A DNA stretch of 64,000 bases from Bemisia tabaci (GCF_918797505.1 NC_092793.1:61647749-61711748), one strand, 5' to 3'. Numbered from the stretch's first letter, positions 43,844 to 56,771 are shown. Numbers and translations are program-made. Notes: generated by a model from the letters alone, not told the origin.

Positions 43844-44989
43844 TCTATATAAAGCTGCTGTTTCCACTCACTATGCGCCCCCCCCCCCCCCCCCCCTAGA
43901 GAAAAATTGGCCGAAGCTATTTCCTTTAAAATTGGTACACGCTTAGCTATTGTAATGAGGAGTTGATTAAAATTATTCCCATTCAAATCCGCTGCCTCGG
44001 ATGCCCGCAAGAGCGAAAAGTTATTTCTCCACATAGTATTACATTGGAGATACGCGGTTGTTTACGCGCATCGCGCCGAACAGGTTCAATCCTGTTGCGT
44101 GACGTCACTGCCTTATAGACGAAATTTAAGGTATTAGGAGGTATTTTTCGACGAATGTTTGTGAAAATTGGTAAGCGGGGGTATTTTTCAACGGGGATCT
44201 CGAATTTTCGGTCGGATTTTCAAAATCCAAGATGGCGGCCGTGGCCTAAGATGCTAAGTCGGCTCCTGTTATATCGATTTTCGTGAAACTCGGTATCCAG
44301 AGGTATTTTTCGACGAGAAACTCGAATTTTTGGTCAGATTTTCAAAATTTCCAAATCCAAAAGATGGCGGCCATGGCCTAAAATGCTAAGTCTGCTCCTA
44401 TTCTATCGATTTTCGTGAAACTCGGAGATCAAGGGTACTTTTCGACGGGGAACTCGAATTTTTGGTAAGAGTTTCAAAATTTCAAAATCCAAGATGGCGG
44501 CCGTGGCCTAAAATGCTATATAGCTTCCTGATATCGATCGATTTTTGTGAAATTCGGTATTAGGGGGTATATTTCAACGGGAAATTAGAATTTAAGGTCC
44601 GATTTTCAAAATTCAAAAATCCAAGATGACGAACGTGGTCTAAATTGCTATCTTGGCTTCCGATCCATCGATTTTTGTGAAATTCGGTATAAGGAGGTGT
44701 ATTTCGACGGGAAATTAGAATTTTAGGTCCAATTTTCAACATTTCCAAATCCAAGATGGCGGCCCCGCACGAAAACGCGGTCCGGACTCCTAGAACATCA
44801 ATTTCTGTAAAACTTGGTGAAAAAGAAGATTAAGACATAGATGTTGTCTCCTCATCAATGTTAAAAACTGTGCGGGGCGGTGGCGGCTCGCGGAGCGAGT
44901 CGCAAGTTCGTCGCGAAGCGTAGAACTGGGGTCCAGAGGCACTCCCTGGCTAGACGTGTCAGCTCGCAAAGCGACCTAATCACGACTAG
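43844..44989 (+). mobile_element. Helitron-like element H3, full length, non-autonomous
   Basis: It starts TCTATATAAAGCTGCTG and ends with a hairpin region (GTCAGCTCGCAAAGCGACC), then AATCACGACTAG followed by T, as expected of a Helitron CTAG|T end. There are no terminal inverted repeats and no target duplication. Inside are a C20 tract, a GCGTGACGTCACTG segment and five ~131-bp tandem units. H1 on the minus strand at 22653-23328 is collinear with it, including both ends. No Rep/helicase is present, so it would depend on an autonomous relative. Confidence 0.78.
44110..44765. repeat. 131-bp tandem array inside H3, 5 units
   Basis: AAGATGGCGGCCGTGGCC-like words end each unit, with GATG at 44231, 44363, 44493, 44624 and 44754, so spacing is 130-132 bp. 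Each unit also has TTTTCGTGAAACTCGG and GGGAAACTCGAATTTTTGG variants. H1 has two such units and H2 one. Confidence 0.93.
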
Positions 44990-45099
44990 TTATACAATAA
45001 TTTGAATTCCTAGGTTTCACCTGACTCAAAGCGTTTGCTGCTGATATCTAGGCGCGTTCAGACTCATTTATCGGAGAATTGAACGTTTCTTATCGGCCC

Positions 45100-45610
45100 C
45101 TCTACAATTATGAGATTAGTCCAAAGCTCCTTTTGGAACTTGAATTAATGACTCAGGTGGTGCTTTTGAGCCAACTTTCAAAGAATTAAAGGCATTTTTC
45201 AAAATTTTAGTCCATATATTCTGTGTGATTTCGCAGTGCCCTCACTAAATGACGCGTAACCCTTCAATTTTTAGTTTAGTCCAAATACCTTGTAGAAACT
45301 TAAATTAATGAACCAGGTGGTGCTCTTATGCCAACTTTCGAAGAATTAAAGGCATTTTTTTTTTAAATTTACAGTCTTTGAAAATGAGCTGTTTGTGTGA
45401 TGTCGCGGAGCAAAGTGCCCTACTTTTGGGCCTCGTAATCCCTTGAATTTTGAGTTTAGTCCAAAGATCTTTTAATGACCCAGGTGATGTGCTTGATGCC
45501 CATTGTTAAATAATTAAAGGCATTATCCAAAATTTACAGTCTTTCAAAATGAGCTTTCCGTGTAATTTTGCTAAAAATGGACAATTTAGCGTAGCCCCCC
45601 CCCCCCCAAA
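45100..45610 (+). repeat. ~163-bp tandem repeat, 3 copies, with C13 tract
   Basis: CAGGTGGTGC at 45154 and 45314 and CAGGTGATGT at 45481 mark three units, each followed by AATTAAAGGCATT and a TTTACAGTCTTT-type word. A C13 tract (45595-45607) follows. The reverse complement of this family is at 18981-19325. Confidence 0.85.
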
Positions 45611-45619
45611 TTTTAGTGT

Positions 45620-46230
45620 ACCCCAAAATCGTTTGACGTGCATAAGGAGACCATAGATATGGTGTTCTGTGCTAATTTTGAATGAAATCGAACAGATAGA
45701 TTCTGAGATATCGCTGTAGACAGATTTGGGGGACGTCGGACGGACGGACACACATTTTTTCATGTATGGTTATTTTGACTGCTGGGACCTTAAAGCGTCT
45801 AGAAATGATGTAATTTCAACTTTTTTTTTCTTGGAGGATGACAATTCTTTCTCTCTGCCCTAGGGGAGCGAGAAAGTAAGAACACGAGTGGGCTCATTGC
45901 GATTCGGAACTCGAACTATACTATCGTTGAGCAGTTTTTAGACCCCTACGCCACCGATAATCTTCTTAAGAGGTAAAGATGAACTTTTGCTACTTCAGCG
46001 AGTCAAATCGCGGAAGGAGATCCATGGATTGTCTCTTTCCGCCACCCGAAGGGATGACGTCCCAGTCGAATGCGTTTTTGAAGAAATGATCGATCCCCAT
46101 CATCGCTTCATCTCCACACGTCTATTCATGTGCAATTGATGGCACGCTCCGGCAACAAGGTTCTGTGACGAAATCATTTTTGCCTCCAGAGTCTCCAAAA
46201 TGTATACATCTCAGAGATCAAACGTCCTAT
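45620..46230. other. unassigned stretch with GGACGGACGGACACACA motif
   Basis: TCGGACGGACGGACACACA near 45738, followed by a GACTGCTGGGACC word, resembles text often seen in dispersed arthropod repeats, but no second copy lies in this window. No gene is supported. Confidence 0.35.
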
Positions 46231-46231
46231 C

Positions 46232-46331
46232 ACTGAGAAAAATGGCTCGCGTAGCGAGTGATCGGGGGTCCAGGGGGCGCAGCCCCTTGGCTGGCCGTGA
46301 CGGACGCGCAAAGCGCATCCAGAACGACTAG
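46232..46331 (+). mobile_element. Helitron-like 3' end H4
   Basis: GGGGTCCAGGGGGCGCAGCCC, then a GACGCGCAAAGCGCATC hairpin and CAGAACGACTAG, parallels the last ~95 bp of H1-H3. The upstream body is absent. Confidence 0.65.
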
Positions 46332-46334
46332 TAT

Positions 46335-48835
46335 TCCTCATAAATTCGGTTTCTATTGAAGGAAATCTGGCAACGTCTGATGGCTCATACGGTACGGTAT
46401 TCCTCCTCAACACGGCAGTATAGGTGAAAATTACGCGAAATACTTTTAAAATTCTTAGCGGTTAGGGGGAGACGCTCACCATCCTATCAGAGATTAATAC
46501 AAATACTGTTGCTAATATTCATTCATAGAAAGAAAAAAAAAAAGAAAAAAAATTGGCATTACAGAAAGACTTTTGAGGAAATTGGATGCAGAAAATTATC
46601 AGTCTTAGGCAATTTCTTCATAAAAAGTTTTGATTACGGGAGGGGGGGGGGGAGGGGGTGGTTGTGAGTGGAAAATACACATGACATACAAGCACTCTAA
46701 ATAGTAATTAAAATTTTTTTGCTCGGAGCTTACTATTGACCGTTTTCATAGAGTAGGGAAATGTTAAAGCTGAGATTGCAACTAATTTTTGCTTTGCTGA
46801 ACTGGAACTGATCGCATTCCTGATTCCCGTAACCTTTGCAAAATACTGATATGTTCACTTTTTCCTGAAAATTGCCACCCTGTACACGAGAGACTTGGCG
46901 ACTGTAATGTTTTGAAGCGCCCTGCTTTGACACCCATTTTCATTTTAAAAACTTCCCCTCCAATCAGTTAACTTCACTCTGAAAGACTTAAAGGAAAGAG
47001 CAAATTTTCAACTACTTCGGTACTTAGATCGACTGATTTGAATATTCATGAGGGAAAATAATGCTTCGCCAGCAGTGAAAAGACAAAGCTGAGAGGGTAT
47101 ATGGATCAAATAATTAAGATCTCAAGGCTGGCATCATTCCACACAGACTCTGCATCTATTCTCTCCCTAAATTTCAATAAGATGGTTGAATCGTCACCAT
47201 GAAAAGAAAATTTTCTTCTTGAACCAACAGAAGTTCGAATTAAAAAATGTCGAATTTTTTCAAGAAAATTTCATAGATATGGCTTGACTTCATCCAAGCA
47301 ACTGATAAGTTTAAGACCTAGTTGGGCGATTCCAGGAAAATTTAATCCTTAGATAATTACTTGGAGAAAAAGTAAACATTTTATGCAACAACAAATCCAA
47401 AATTTATTCTTCCTTCCCTAGTGAGAAAAATTACAAAAGATAGGTAAGCAATTATGAGAAATTTTATGCTGCTATGAACCTATTTATCAAGCCATAAAAG
47501 TTCACTACTACTACTTCTTCTCTTAATGGACGTACAGCAGACAATTATTTCAAATTCCCATTTTAATTCATATTTTACTTGCAACTCTAGTCCAATAGAT
47601 ACGTACATGCACTATCCGTGGCTAGAGGCAAATACTGCAAAACTATGATTGTGAAACTCCAAAACTCAACTGACTCAATTATAATTTATTTGAGAGAAAA
47701 CAAACCGTACGGTTTTTCTTGAAATGTAGATACTATACATTTTCTTCCGTCATTACTTGCCATAAGATCACAGAAAACTTCAGAAAGATATTTTGGTTTG
47801 TTTCCGTTATGGAAATTAGAATTGTTGAGCGGTTTCCAAACATCGCAGAGCTAGATATTTACTTACTTCAGCGATCAGTAGGAAAGTATGATGAAGAATA
47901 AGTTAAATCTAAGACTTCCTTAACCAAAAACTAAAGAAAGATCTTGGCCAGATACTTTTTTGAGCTTCTTATTCAGATGCATTAGTAGTTTTTGCCTTCC
48001 CAGCTTCTGGTCCACATCTGATCTACTTGAAGGTTCAAACTTGAATTTGAAAGTAGCGAATTGTTTGTGTCTTAGGATGGAGTTTTCCTAGTCCTGATAG
48101 CCTAAATCTTCGCGATGATCTCTGGGTCAAAATGTACGTGATGAATTCTGACAATAATATGAAATTTCAATAAAAGCTCATGACAGTGAAGTAAATCCGT
48201 CATCTCAAAGTAACTTCTGAATAATGCTGTTATTCAAAAGCACAGTCAATAGGACTTTGAAGGTGATCTTTATCAGTCTGTGCGCATAGCACTGTGGCCT
48301 GCAGGCTAGGGCTGGGGAGACTTCAGTTGCTGAAACTTGAGACTAAAATCCGTATGGAAAAAATATAAGACGGCATTATTAGAAATACGTACCCTCAAAT
48401 ACGTTAATAATCCATCTCGGGCGGCATCGAAGCATTGTCGGTCTAAAGTCATTTTCTCATCGTCAACTGACATTCGCACTGGGTGATGAAATTTAACGAG
48501 GGAAAAAGGGAAAAAGTCGACAAACTTACGATTAACTGTTCAATTGCAAAACTCAGCCTACACAGCCACGAACTAATAAAACCGTGGTGGAAAAACTGGT
48601 CATACGTACAATCCCGCACCGATCACAAGACTGAGAAATCAACGGAGATTTCACCGCGGACATAACCGAGAAGGAGAAGTTGTTTTCTCGAGGGCAGGGG
48701 CAGACGATTCCACCATGCAGGAAGAGTGGGACAATGATGACGTCATTTATGTCGTGAAATATTAAAACGTAAGTTGCCAAATTGTATTATTATTTATTTT
48801 CCACAAATTTTCCAACATGAAAAACAGAACTTCAA
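46335..48835. other. unassigned 2.5-kb stretch
   Basis: It includes a G11 tract at 46642. The short open frames (for example 47719-47901 and 48483-48665, +) have no recognisable domains, and no repeat partner was seen. Confidence 0.4.
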
Positions 48836-48839
48836 CAGA

Positions 48840-49144
48840 GAGTCCCTTTATACTGAGAGTCAAGACAATTTGAATCCGTTTCTGATTGGTCACCGTATTT
48901 TAGGCCTCCACAGTGTCACAAACGGGAATAAAGATTACATTTTCACCGATTGCAAAGATTATAATCTGGAATGGACCGGGGAATTACGGGTTCGGCAAGG
49001 AACAAACGGAATGAGAGGAGGAACGGAGAAAGGCATTTGAGAATGGGCCGATCAAAGATTACGAAAAACGTTCAATTTCTGTAATCTTTATTCCCGTTTG
49101 TGATATCCATGAGCCGAATTGTCTTGACTCTCAGTATAAAGGGA
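48840..49144. mobile_element. MITE family M2, copy 2
   Basis: GAGTCCCTTTATACTGAGAG followed by TCAAGACAATT is mirrored by AATTGTCTTGACTCTCAG then TATAAAGGGA. It is collinear with 13499-13806 and ends where palindrome P4 begins. Confidence 0.9.
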
Positions 49145-52100
49145 TATGGCGTCATTTCCGTAACCCTGAGAAATAAAAATATATGTATCGAAAGAAAAAA
49201 AAACATTTCTCAAGAAAAAAAAATATATGTAGAAATTATTTTTCACCCGTAGAAATATTCCTGCTACTTCGAATTTTTTTTTTTTTTTTTTGCTTTGGAG
49301 AAATATTTTTTTTTATCTCAGAAAAAAAATTCGCCGTAGAAATATTTTCACCGCTCCTGACAAAAAAAAAATCTCGAGAGAAAAATATATTTCTCAGGAA
49401 AAAATATATCTCTGAAAAAAAATTATTTCTCAGAAAGAAATATATTTCTCAGGAAATAAAATATTTCTCAGAAAAAAAAATATATTTCTGCAGAACGGAG
49501 TGTTCACTGCTGCCAGCTTGTGCAGGCCGCTGGAAATGATTTCGACAAGGAACGTGGGATGTGGATCGATGGGTGGATCGTGGGATGTGGCGCGAAGTGG
49601 CGCGAAGAGTTGAATCTTTCGCGGGAAACTTCCGGCCGGACGTAATAATTGCGGAATAAAACGTCCGCGTTTATTCCGGGGAAATTAGGATTTTTTCAGC
49701 GATTGCATGTCCATCCGGGCAAATTATTTTCTCATAACCAGTGCGATGAAGCCAAAAGACACCATTACATATTCTTTCAAACAAGGATAACTAGGAAATA
49801 AAAAAGAATGAATGGAAAGTTTTGATACATCACGCTTCTCTGCTGATCTTTGTCCGGAATTTGAGTTTTGGCAATAAGGAATAAAGTTGAGAAGTCGCAG
49901 AGTTCTTTAAACAATGTCCTGATGGATGAATATATCTTTCTTTTCAAGAGGACTATCGTAAATGAAGAGAATGTTATAAAACAATTTCTGAAAATCCTTC
50001 TTTTCAAGGAATGCAAAGAGGAAAAAATACAATTCTAGCGAATGCATACACGTTTACTCGTGCTGTGCGCTCTTTTTTTGAAGGCTCTGCCCACACTAGC
50101 AGAAAGACTCAGAACTTTGCGCGGAAGTTAAAGCGGCTACCTCCTGTACCACCAAAAGACGACAAAATTACAAATTACAATATTTATCCTTTCGGGAAAT
50201 GAGAGATTTTGCCGCCTTGCTACTTTTTAATTTTCATTCTGAATTCTAATTTCGTTTTATCGATACATACATGAAAGCCGCTTTCATAGCCCTCTTTGGT
50301 GCTAGGCGACATCCAGCCGCCGATGTCCTCTATCCTCTCAAAGCCCTTCAGAGAGTTTCCACTCCCTCATTTCCTCTGAATAAGCAAAACAAAAAATGCT
50401 CCTTTAATTCCTCTAAAATCCTTTATCTTTGTCGATACTTACGTATGTTTAATGAAATTCCAAAATTTGCTGACCCCCCAAGTTTTAAAAGTCGGAAACA
50501 ATGCTTTTCTTTTGGGAGAGAGCAAATTTTTCTGAACGAATCACTTAAATTTATTTCTTTTAAATCCTTTGAAACTTTTTGAGTGTCGAACGGAACGTTT
50601 AGACATTACCATTCAGGGTTCCGATTTTGCCGAATTTGTGTTCTTTCATTTTTACAGCTTACTGCTCTGCATCAGTCATTTTTACACGCGAATCTGTACC
50701 GCTAGATGGCTCCTTACATCGCTGATTTCAAAAATCATTTAAACATATAAAAACGCAAATTCAGCTGAATTGAAACCCTGAATGGTAGGTAATGTCTAAA
50801 CGTTCCGTTCGACACTCAAAAAGTTTCAAAGGATTTAAAAGAAATAAATTTAAGTGATTCGTTCAGAAAAATTTGCTCTCTCCCAAAAGAAAAGCATTGT
50901 TTCCGACTTTTAAAACTTGGGGGGTCAGGAAATTTTGGAATTTCCTTAAGGTGATTCGTCAAGCTCAAAAGAAGTGGTCGAACTGGCATGCGATATATCG
51001 CATCTTTTAGGTCAAAAATCTCGGCAGATTTTGAATTTTCAGTAAAGAAAAGGACGATAGCCCCTGCGCATGAGCCTAAAGAATCATTCTAAACCTTCAA
51101 AATCGGCAAAATTCAGAGAAATGAAAGCAGGATAGTGTTTGGAAAAAAACCTCGCATTCGATTCAGCTATCGATTTCGGTATCGAATGCGAGGTTTTTTT
51201 CCAAACACTATCCTGTTTTCATTTCTCTGAATTTTGCCGATTTTTGGGTTTAGAATGATTCTTCAGGCTCATGCGCAGGGGCTATCGTCCTTTTTTTTGC
51301 TGAAAATTCAAAATCTGCCGAGATTTTTTACCTAAAAGATGCAATATATCGCATACCAGTTCGACCACGTCACTTGAGCTTGACGAATCACCTTAAACAT
51401 ACGTAAGTATCGACAAAGATAAAGGATTTTAGAGGAATTAAAGGAGCATTTTTTGTTTTGCTTATTCAGAGGAAATGAGGGAGTGGAAACTCTCTGAAGG
51501 GCTTTGAGAGGATAGAGGACATCGGCGGCTGGATGTCGCCTAGCACCAAAGAGGGCTATGAAAGCGGCTTTCATGTATGTATCGATAAAACGAAATTAGA
51601 ATTCAGAATGAAAATTAAAAAGTAGCAAGGCGGCAAAATCTCTCATTTCCCGAAAGGATAAATATTGTAATTTGTAATTTTGTCGTCTTTTGGTGGTACA
51701 GGAGGTAGCCAGCTTTAACTTCCGCGCAAAGTTCTGAGTCTTTCTGCTAGTGTGGGCAGAGCCTTCAAAAAAAGAGCGCACAGCACGAGTAAACGTGTAT
51801 GCATTCGCTAGAATTGTATTTTTTCCTCTTTGCATTCCTTGAAAAGAAGGATTTTCAGAAATTGTTTTATAACATTCTCTTCATTTACGATAGTCCTCTT
51901 GAAAAGAAAGATATATTCATCCATCAGGACATTGTTTAAAGAACTCTGCGACTTCTCAACTTTATTCCTTATTGCCAAAACTCAAATTCCGGACAAAGAT
52001 CAGCAGAGAAGCGTGATGTATCAAAACTTTCCATTCATTCTTTTTTATTTCCTAGTTATCCTTGTTTGAAAGAATATGTAATGGTGTCTTTTGGCTTCAT

Positions 52101-52704
52101 CGCACTGGTTATGAGAAAATAATTTGCCCGGATGGACATGCAATCGCTGAAAAAATCCTAATTTCCCCGGAATAAACGCGGACGTTTTATTCCGCAATTA
52201 TTACGTCCGGCCGGAAGTTTCCCGCGAAAGATTCAACTCTTCGCGCCACTTCGCGCCACATCCCACGATCCACCCATCGATCCACATCCCACGTTCCTTG
52301 TCGAAATCATTTCCAGCGGCCTGCACAAGCTGGCAGCAGTGAACACTCCGTTCTGCAGAAATATATTTTTTTTTCTGAGAAATATTTTATTTCCTGAGAA
52401 ATATATTTCTTTCTGAGAAATAATTTTTTTTCAGAGATATATTTTTTTCCTGAGAAATATATTTTTCTCTCGAGATTTTTTTTTTTGTCAGGAGCGGTGA
52501 AAATATTTCTACGGCGAATTTTTTTTCTGAGATAAAAAAAATATTTCTCCAAAGCAAAAAAAAAAAAAAAAAAAAATTCGAAGTAGCAGGAATATTTCTA
52601 CGGGTGAAAAATAATTTCTACATATATTTTTTTTCTTGAGAAATGTTTTTTTTTCTTTCGATACATATATTTTTATTTCTCAGGGTTACGGAAATGACGC
52701 CATA
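49145..52704. repeat. 3.5-kb palindrome P4, arms ~1.52 kb
   Basis: The left arm (49145-51162) is mirrored by the right arm (51181-52704) around an 18-bp centre. Removing the 493-bp insertion and its TTAA from the left arm makes the arms almost equal in length. By eye they differ by only a few small indels and substitutions. The outer ends are TATGGCGTCATTTCC and its complement. Each arm holds an A/T-rich minisatellite (ATATTTCTCAGGAAA-like, 49170-49490 and 52357-52680). Paired frames such as 49777-50016 (-) and 51830-52069 (+) are mirror images. No target duplication was identified. Confidence 0.93.
50453..50945. mobile_element. foldback MITE in one arm of P4, TTAA target duplication
   Basis: GAAATTCCAAAATTTGCTGA at the left is mirrored by TCAGGAAATTTTGGAATTTC at the right; arms of about 150 bp enclose a 190-bp spacer. 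TTAA flanks it at 50449-50452 and 50946-50949. The mirrored site in the other arm (TTAA at 51393-51396) is uninterrupted. TTAA specificity suggests mobilisation by a piggyBac-type enzyme; no transposase is present. Confidence 0.93.
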
Positions 52705-52714
52705 CCTCTGGACG

Positions 52715-52864
52715 TCACACGGTATCGGGTACATGGGCCGGCCGAGGCCGGGGGAGTCGGCTCAACCTCGAATTGCATGGCAAAAGCCGTACCCTCCTGA
52801 CGTCACAGTGCTTCAAGATGGCAGCCAAAATCGAAATGCGACCACCATTCTTTATCCGCCTTGC
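52715..52864 (+). mobile_element. right end of a second MULE-like element copy
   Basis: GCCAAAATCGAAATGCGACC then ACCATTCTTTATCCGCCTTG at 52864 matches the terminal region of the element at 58734-60309. Upstream GCCGTACCCTCCTGACGTCAC also matches. It abuts the truncated end of inverted E' at 52865, as if it inserted there. The matching left end was not found. Confidence 0.65.
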
Positions 52865-53339
52865 AGGAAATCGATACATGGATATCACACAAATTCAAGA
52901 GCTACACAGCTCTGATTGGATCAGATTTCAGATTTAATCGGTAGAATGAAATGAAAAAATTCGGTGCACTACTTAAAGGGAAGCAGGGTGCCTTATCTTG
53001 AAATCCTAGGCAAATCGTGTGGATACAAAATTGTAGCCTGTAAAGCTCTTTGCATGCTTTGCTTCTGTAGGTAGTCATAAAATGTTGATTACAGTTGCAA
53101 GAATTATCTGAAAAAGCAGTAATAAGCCTGGATTCCATCTGACACTAAACACCTTCACTAGAAAATAACGTCCCACGTTTAGCTAAATAAGGATAAATAA
53201 GCCACATATAACTGAAGGAATCAGGTAAAAGTGCTTAAGCAACAATTATAGTAAAATTATGATTGTAAAAAATGTTGAATAATGGCAAAATTAAAGCTAA
53301 ATCGTGGGATAAGCAAAAGTTGTTTACGAACGTTATGAT
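52865..53339 (-). mobile_element. element E', part 1 (inverted, interrupted by copy B)
   Basis: The reverse complement of A positions about 39163-39690. It retains the segment that copy B has deleted. It continues at 56772-57017, where the sequence matches the reverse complement of A 38911 to about 39155, so one minus-strand E copy is split by B. Confidence 0.88.
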
Positions 53340-53342
53340 ACT

Positions 53343-56300
53343 AGCTATGTTTATGCGAGCCTCATAAGCTAACTTCAATCGAAACCTGAGTTTGAAACCA
53401 AGGTTCAAATCACGGCATAAACGATACGGAACTAACGAAATGTAGGTTTCCGAAATTTGTGTTTGAAACCTTATTTTACACTAAAGACTAAGTTTCCGCA
53501 CTCCGCATAAACGAACCGGAGGTTGAAATTAGTTGAAATTCGACTTCAAATGCGATTTTCCGATTTTCAGGTGCGCGATCGGCAATATGGCGGATTTATT
53601 ATCATAACGTTCGTAAACAACTGGTGCTTATCCCACGATTTAGCTTTAATTTTGCCATTATTCAACATTTTTTACAATCATAATTCTACTGTAATTGTTG
53701 CTTAAGCACTTTTCCGTGATTCCTTCAGTTATATGTGGCTTATTTATCCTTGTTTAGCTAAACGTAGGACGTTATTTTCTAGTGAAGGTGTTTAGTGTCA
53801 GATGGAATCCAGGCTTATTACTGCTTTTTCAGATAATTCTTGCAACTCTAATCAACATTTTATGACTACAGAAGCAAAGCAAGCGAAGAGCTTTAGGTAC
53901 AGGCTACAATTGAGTAATAGCCTTACCTACCAGTTCATCATCTGCGGAGATCTCTTGTAAATGATGACTCAAATTCTGAGGCCATCATTTATTGAGACTA
54001 GTTCAAAGTTATTGCTCCAAAGTATATATCGTCACTCTTTCATACTGAGGCAGAAGGAAGGAGATTTTTGGTGAGTGCTCTGTTATCCAAGATTTGCGAT
54101 TTCAGATAAGAATACGGTTTTTGTTGAGGCGTGTAACAATTTTTGGTCGTTGAATCACTTGTCATAATTGAGCCTTGGCGTTAGAGATGCATCAACTGTG
54201 GAAAGTGGCTCTGCCTGTGAAAAAATATCTTGTGACGGCAGTGAATGTTAGTAAATGCGCTTTACAGATAGACAGAAAGCTCCATATTCCAATCTACCCG
54301 AATAATTAGATTCAAAAGCATTTTTTAATTGAGTTCATATCGAATCTCAATGAGAGAATAATATACAGTGTAAGCGAAAGAATATCAATGGTAAGGTTGG
54401 GTTTGTGTCTTAGGTTAGTGAAATGCAATGGCAGGTTCTGAGATCTTGTTTGTCAGTTGCTCTTTACATGAGTCACCTTTGAAAATCAAGTTTAAAAAAA
54501 AGTACACATAGGTAGGCAAACAGTAGTAGGTAGCTTGCCTATTTTCTTCCTGTCTTGCTCATGGACTCGGAGAGCAGTCGGAAAGAGGGGTGAGAGACAG
54601 GATTTTAGCGCGTGTCTCTGGGAATGTGGAAACTTAAAATTTGTGAAGCGTCATCAGTTTGTTGAGATTGTCACCGTCCGTTGCCTCAAGAGGATTTCGC
54701 CGATTCTGCTTCAGCGATAGCGATACATTGTTGACCTATCAATATCCGCTTATTTTGATCATATTTTGAAGGAGCGATTCCCATAAGTATTCCCGATTAG
54801 TTATTTGTTTCACTACAATAATAGCAGACATACAATCTTTACGACACCATGGAGTGAAGGTGCGGTGCTTTACTGGATTAGCACACCTACACTTTCAATG
54901 CCTATATCTACCTATTGTAAGATCATTAGAAGCTCAATAAACTATATGATGAATTTCTGCGCCTGCTGCCACAATTATTTTTAACATCACTAAAATTACC
55001 TATGGCAACTTTTCTGAACTCAGAATATACCGTCAGTTGGTCTAACATGAGCCTCGGGGGTAACATGAGCCGTTTGGGGATTTTTTTTTCTCTTGCCTGT
55101 GGCAGCACTGTCGCGAAAGTAAACAACGAAAACAACAACATGATGTGATAGTGGCGTGTCTTGGCGGAATTTCAATGGTATAGAGACACATTTTTCCATC
55201 GATAAGAAATTTTTATAAATTATTTAGTTTTTAGAATTTTTTGCCCCTTTTTCTACCTCTGAAACTAACCTCCTTGAAAAGTGACTATCGATAATCACAG
55301 AATAATTTCGCCGGTCGCCGAACCTCACAAATACCTCCAACTTTCATGCCCATGCATTGGATTTTGAACATTTTAGTTTTTGACCGATTTTTTTTGGAAA
55401 AACCAAAATTTTGGAATGTTGGAGGTAACTTGAGCCACCCAATTTTCGCAAGTCTTCCAGGAACAATCTATACAGTAATGGTTTTCATGATACATTCTTA
55501 GTAAAATTGGCATTCCTTTAGAGCATAAATCAACTCCTTCACGTATCTTTCATATTTACTGTTCGTCTTTTTAAGACTTGTATACTATATATACTTATAT
55601 AAGAAAAAAAAAGAAAAAAACACTAAGAAGTGGCCCGAACTGTATGTAACAAGGTGGAGAAATGGTGCTGAGTCCACACCATTTTGCGGGGAAAACAAAG
55701 CCAAAAAGTTCCAAAAATTAAAATTAAAGTCAATATTAATTTTATACTTATATATATACTACTATAAATAAAAGTGAATCTAACGTAGCCCAAAATACTA
55801 CTATATATATACTTTTTAAGAAACTTTGACTGATCTCTCTTGACTTTAGGTCCCATTTGTCTTGTCGGTGTGCCTTTAAAGTAACTTAGTGCTATTGATT
55901 GTTAAATGATTTCCTGTTAGATACAAGGTTTTAGATGTTAAATGTATTTGTTTGCCTGAAATTTGACGTAAATTGTAGGAAAATTAAAGTTTTGTACGTT
56001 TTTAGCCTGGTTTTTAATGTTTTGTAACTCAATTTTTTTTTAAAAAACTTTTGGGAGGCTCATGTAAGCCTATAGTAGGCTTACATGTGCCTTTAAATTA
56101 AAAACAATAGGGTGGCTCATGTTACCCCACCTTGCAGGTAACATGAGCCACCTCAATTTTTTTTAAAAAAAAAATACCCAGTTTGCTGGAAAATTTTTTC
56201 AATGGGCTATTCTTACTCTTCTATGTGGGACTGATCTACAACAAAAATTGATTGCATGAAAAAAAAATTTACTGCAAAAATGCAAAGCCTCAAAGTCAAA

Positions 56301-56768
56301 AACCGGCTCATGTTAGACCAACTGACGGTAAGCTAGAGCATGATTTGAAGGGTTGTTGAGATTACTTAGGTATTCATTCAATTATTAAATATGAACGTAA
56401 AATGATTAAAAATCCACTGTCATTTTTCCAACTGTTGCTCAGAAAGTCAGTACAGGCTTTTCTAGTGAAGATGAAGCCTCCGCTTATATATTGCGGAAAT
56501 ATTGTGGAACATACACGGGATAAAAGAGTAATAATAATTTTATTGAATCAATTCATAGTGACAAAATGAAGTATAGCTTGTGAAAATGGCGCCAACGCAT
56601 GAAATTCAAGTTCAATCGAAAATATGCGCATAAACAGCGCCAGAATCGGAAAGTTTGATTTCCCGCGAAAGTCGGGTTACAGCGCCCGCATAAACCCGAC
56701 GTCGAAAACTTGCATTACAAACTCGGGTTTCGTGAAACCTCGGTTTCGAGTCTCGCATAAACGTAGCT
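53343..56768 (+). mobile_element. element E copy B, nested inside E'
   Basis: It begins AGCTATGTTTATGCGAGCC and ends CTCGCATAAACGTAGCT like copy A. The flanks are ACT (53340-53342) and AAT (56769-56771). The E' target would read AAT, so this is a 3-bp duplication with one mutated base. Relative to A it lacks about 240 bp near 53950 and carries a 1.3-kb TA-flanked insertion. No transposase is recognised. Confidence 0.85.
55030..56328. mobile_element. TIR element in copy B, TA target duplication
   Basis: CCGTCAGTTGGTCTAACATG followed by AGCC is mirrored by GGCT then CATGTTAGACCAACTGACGG. TA flanks both ends (55028-55029, 56329-56330). Copy A at about 40826 shows the uninterrupted site GAATATAAGCT. 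Internally, GGCTCATGTTACC and GGTAACATGAGCC words recur. The 1.3-kb element is non-coding and consistent with a Tc1/mariner-group member. Confidence 0.95.
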
Positions 56769-56771
56769 AAT

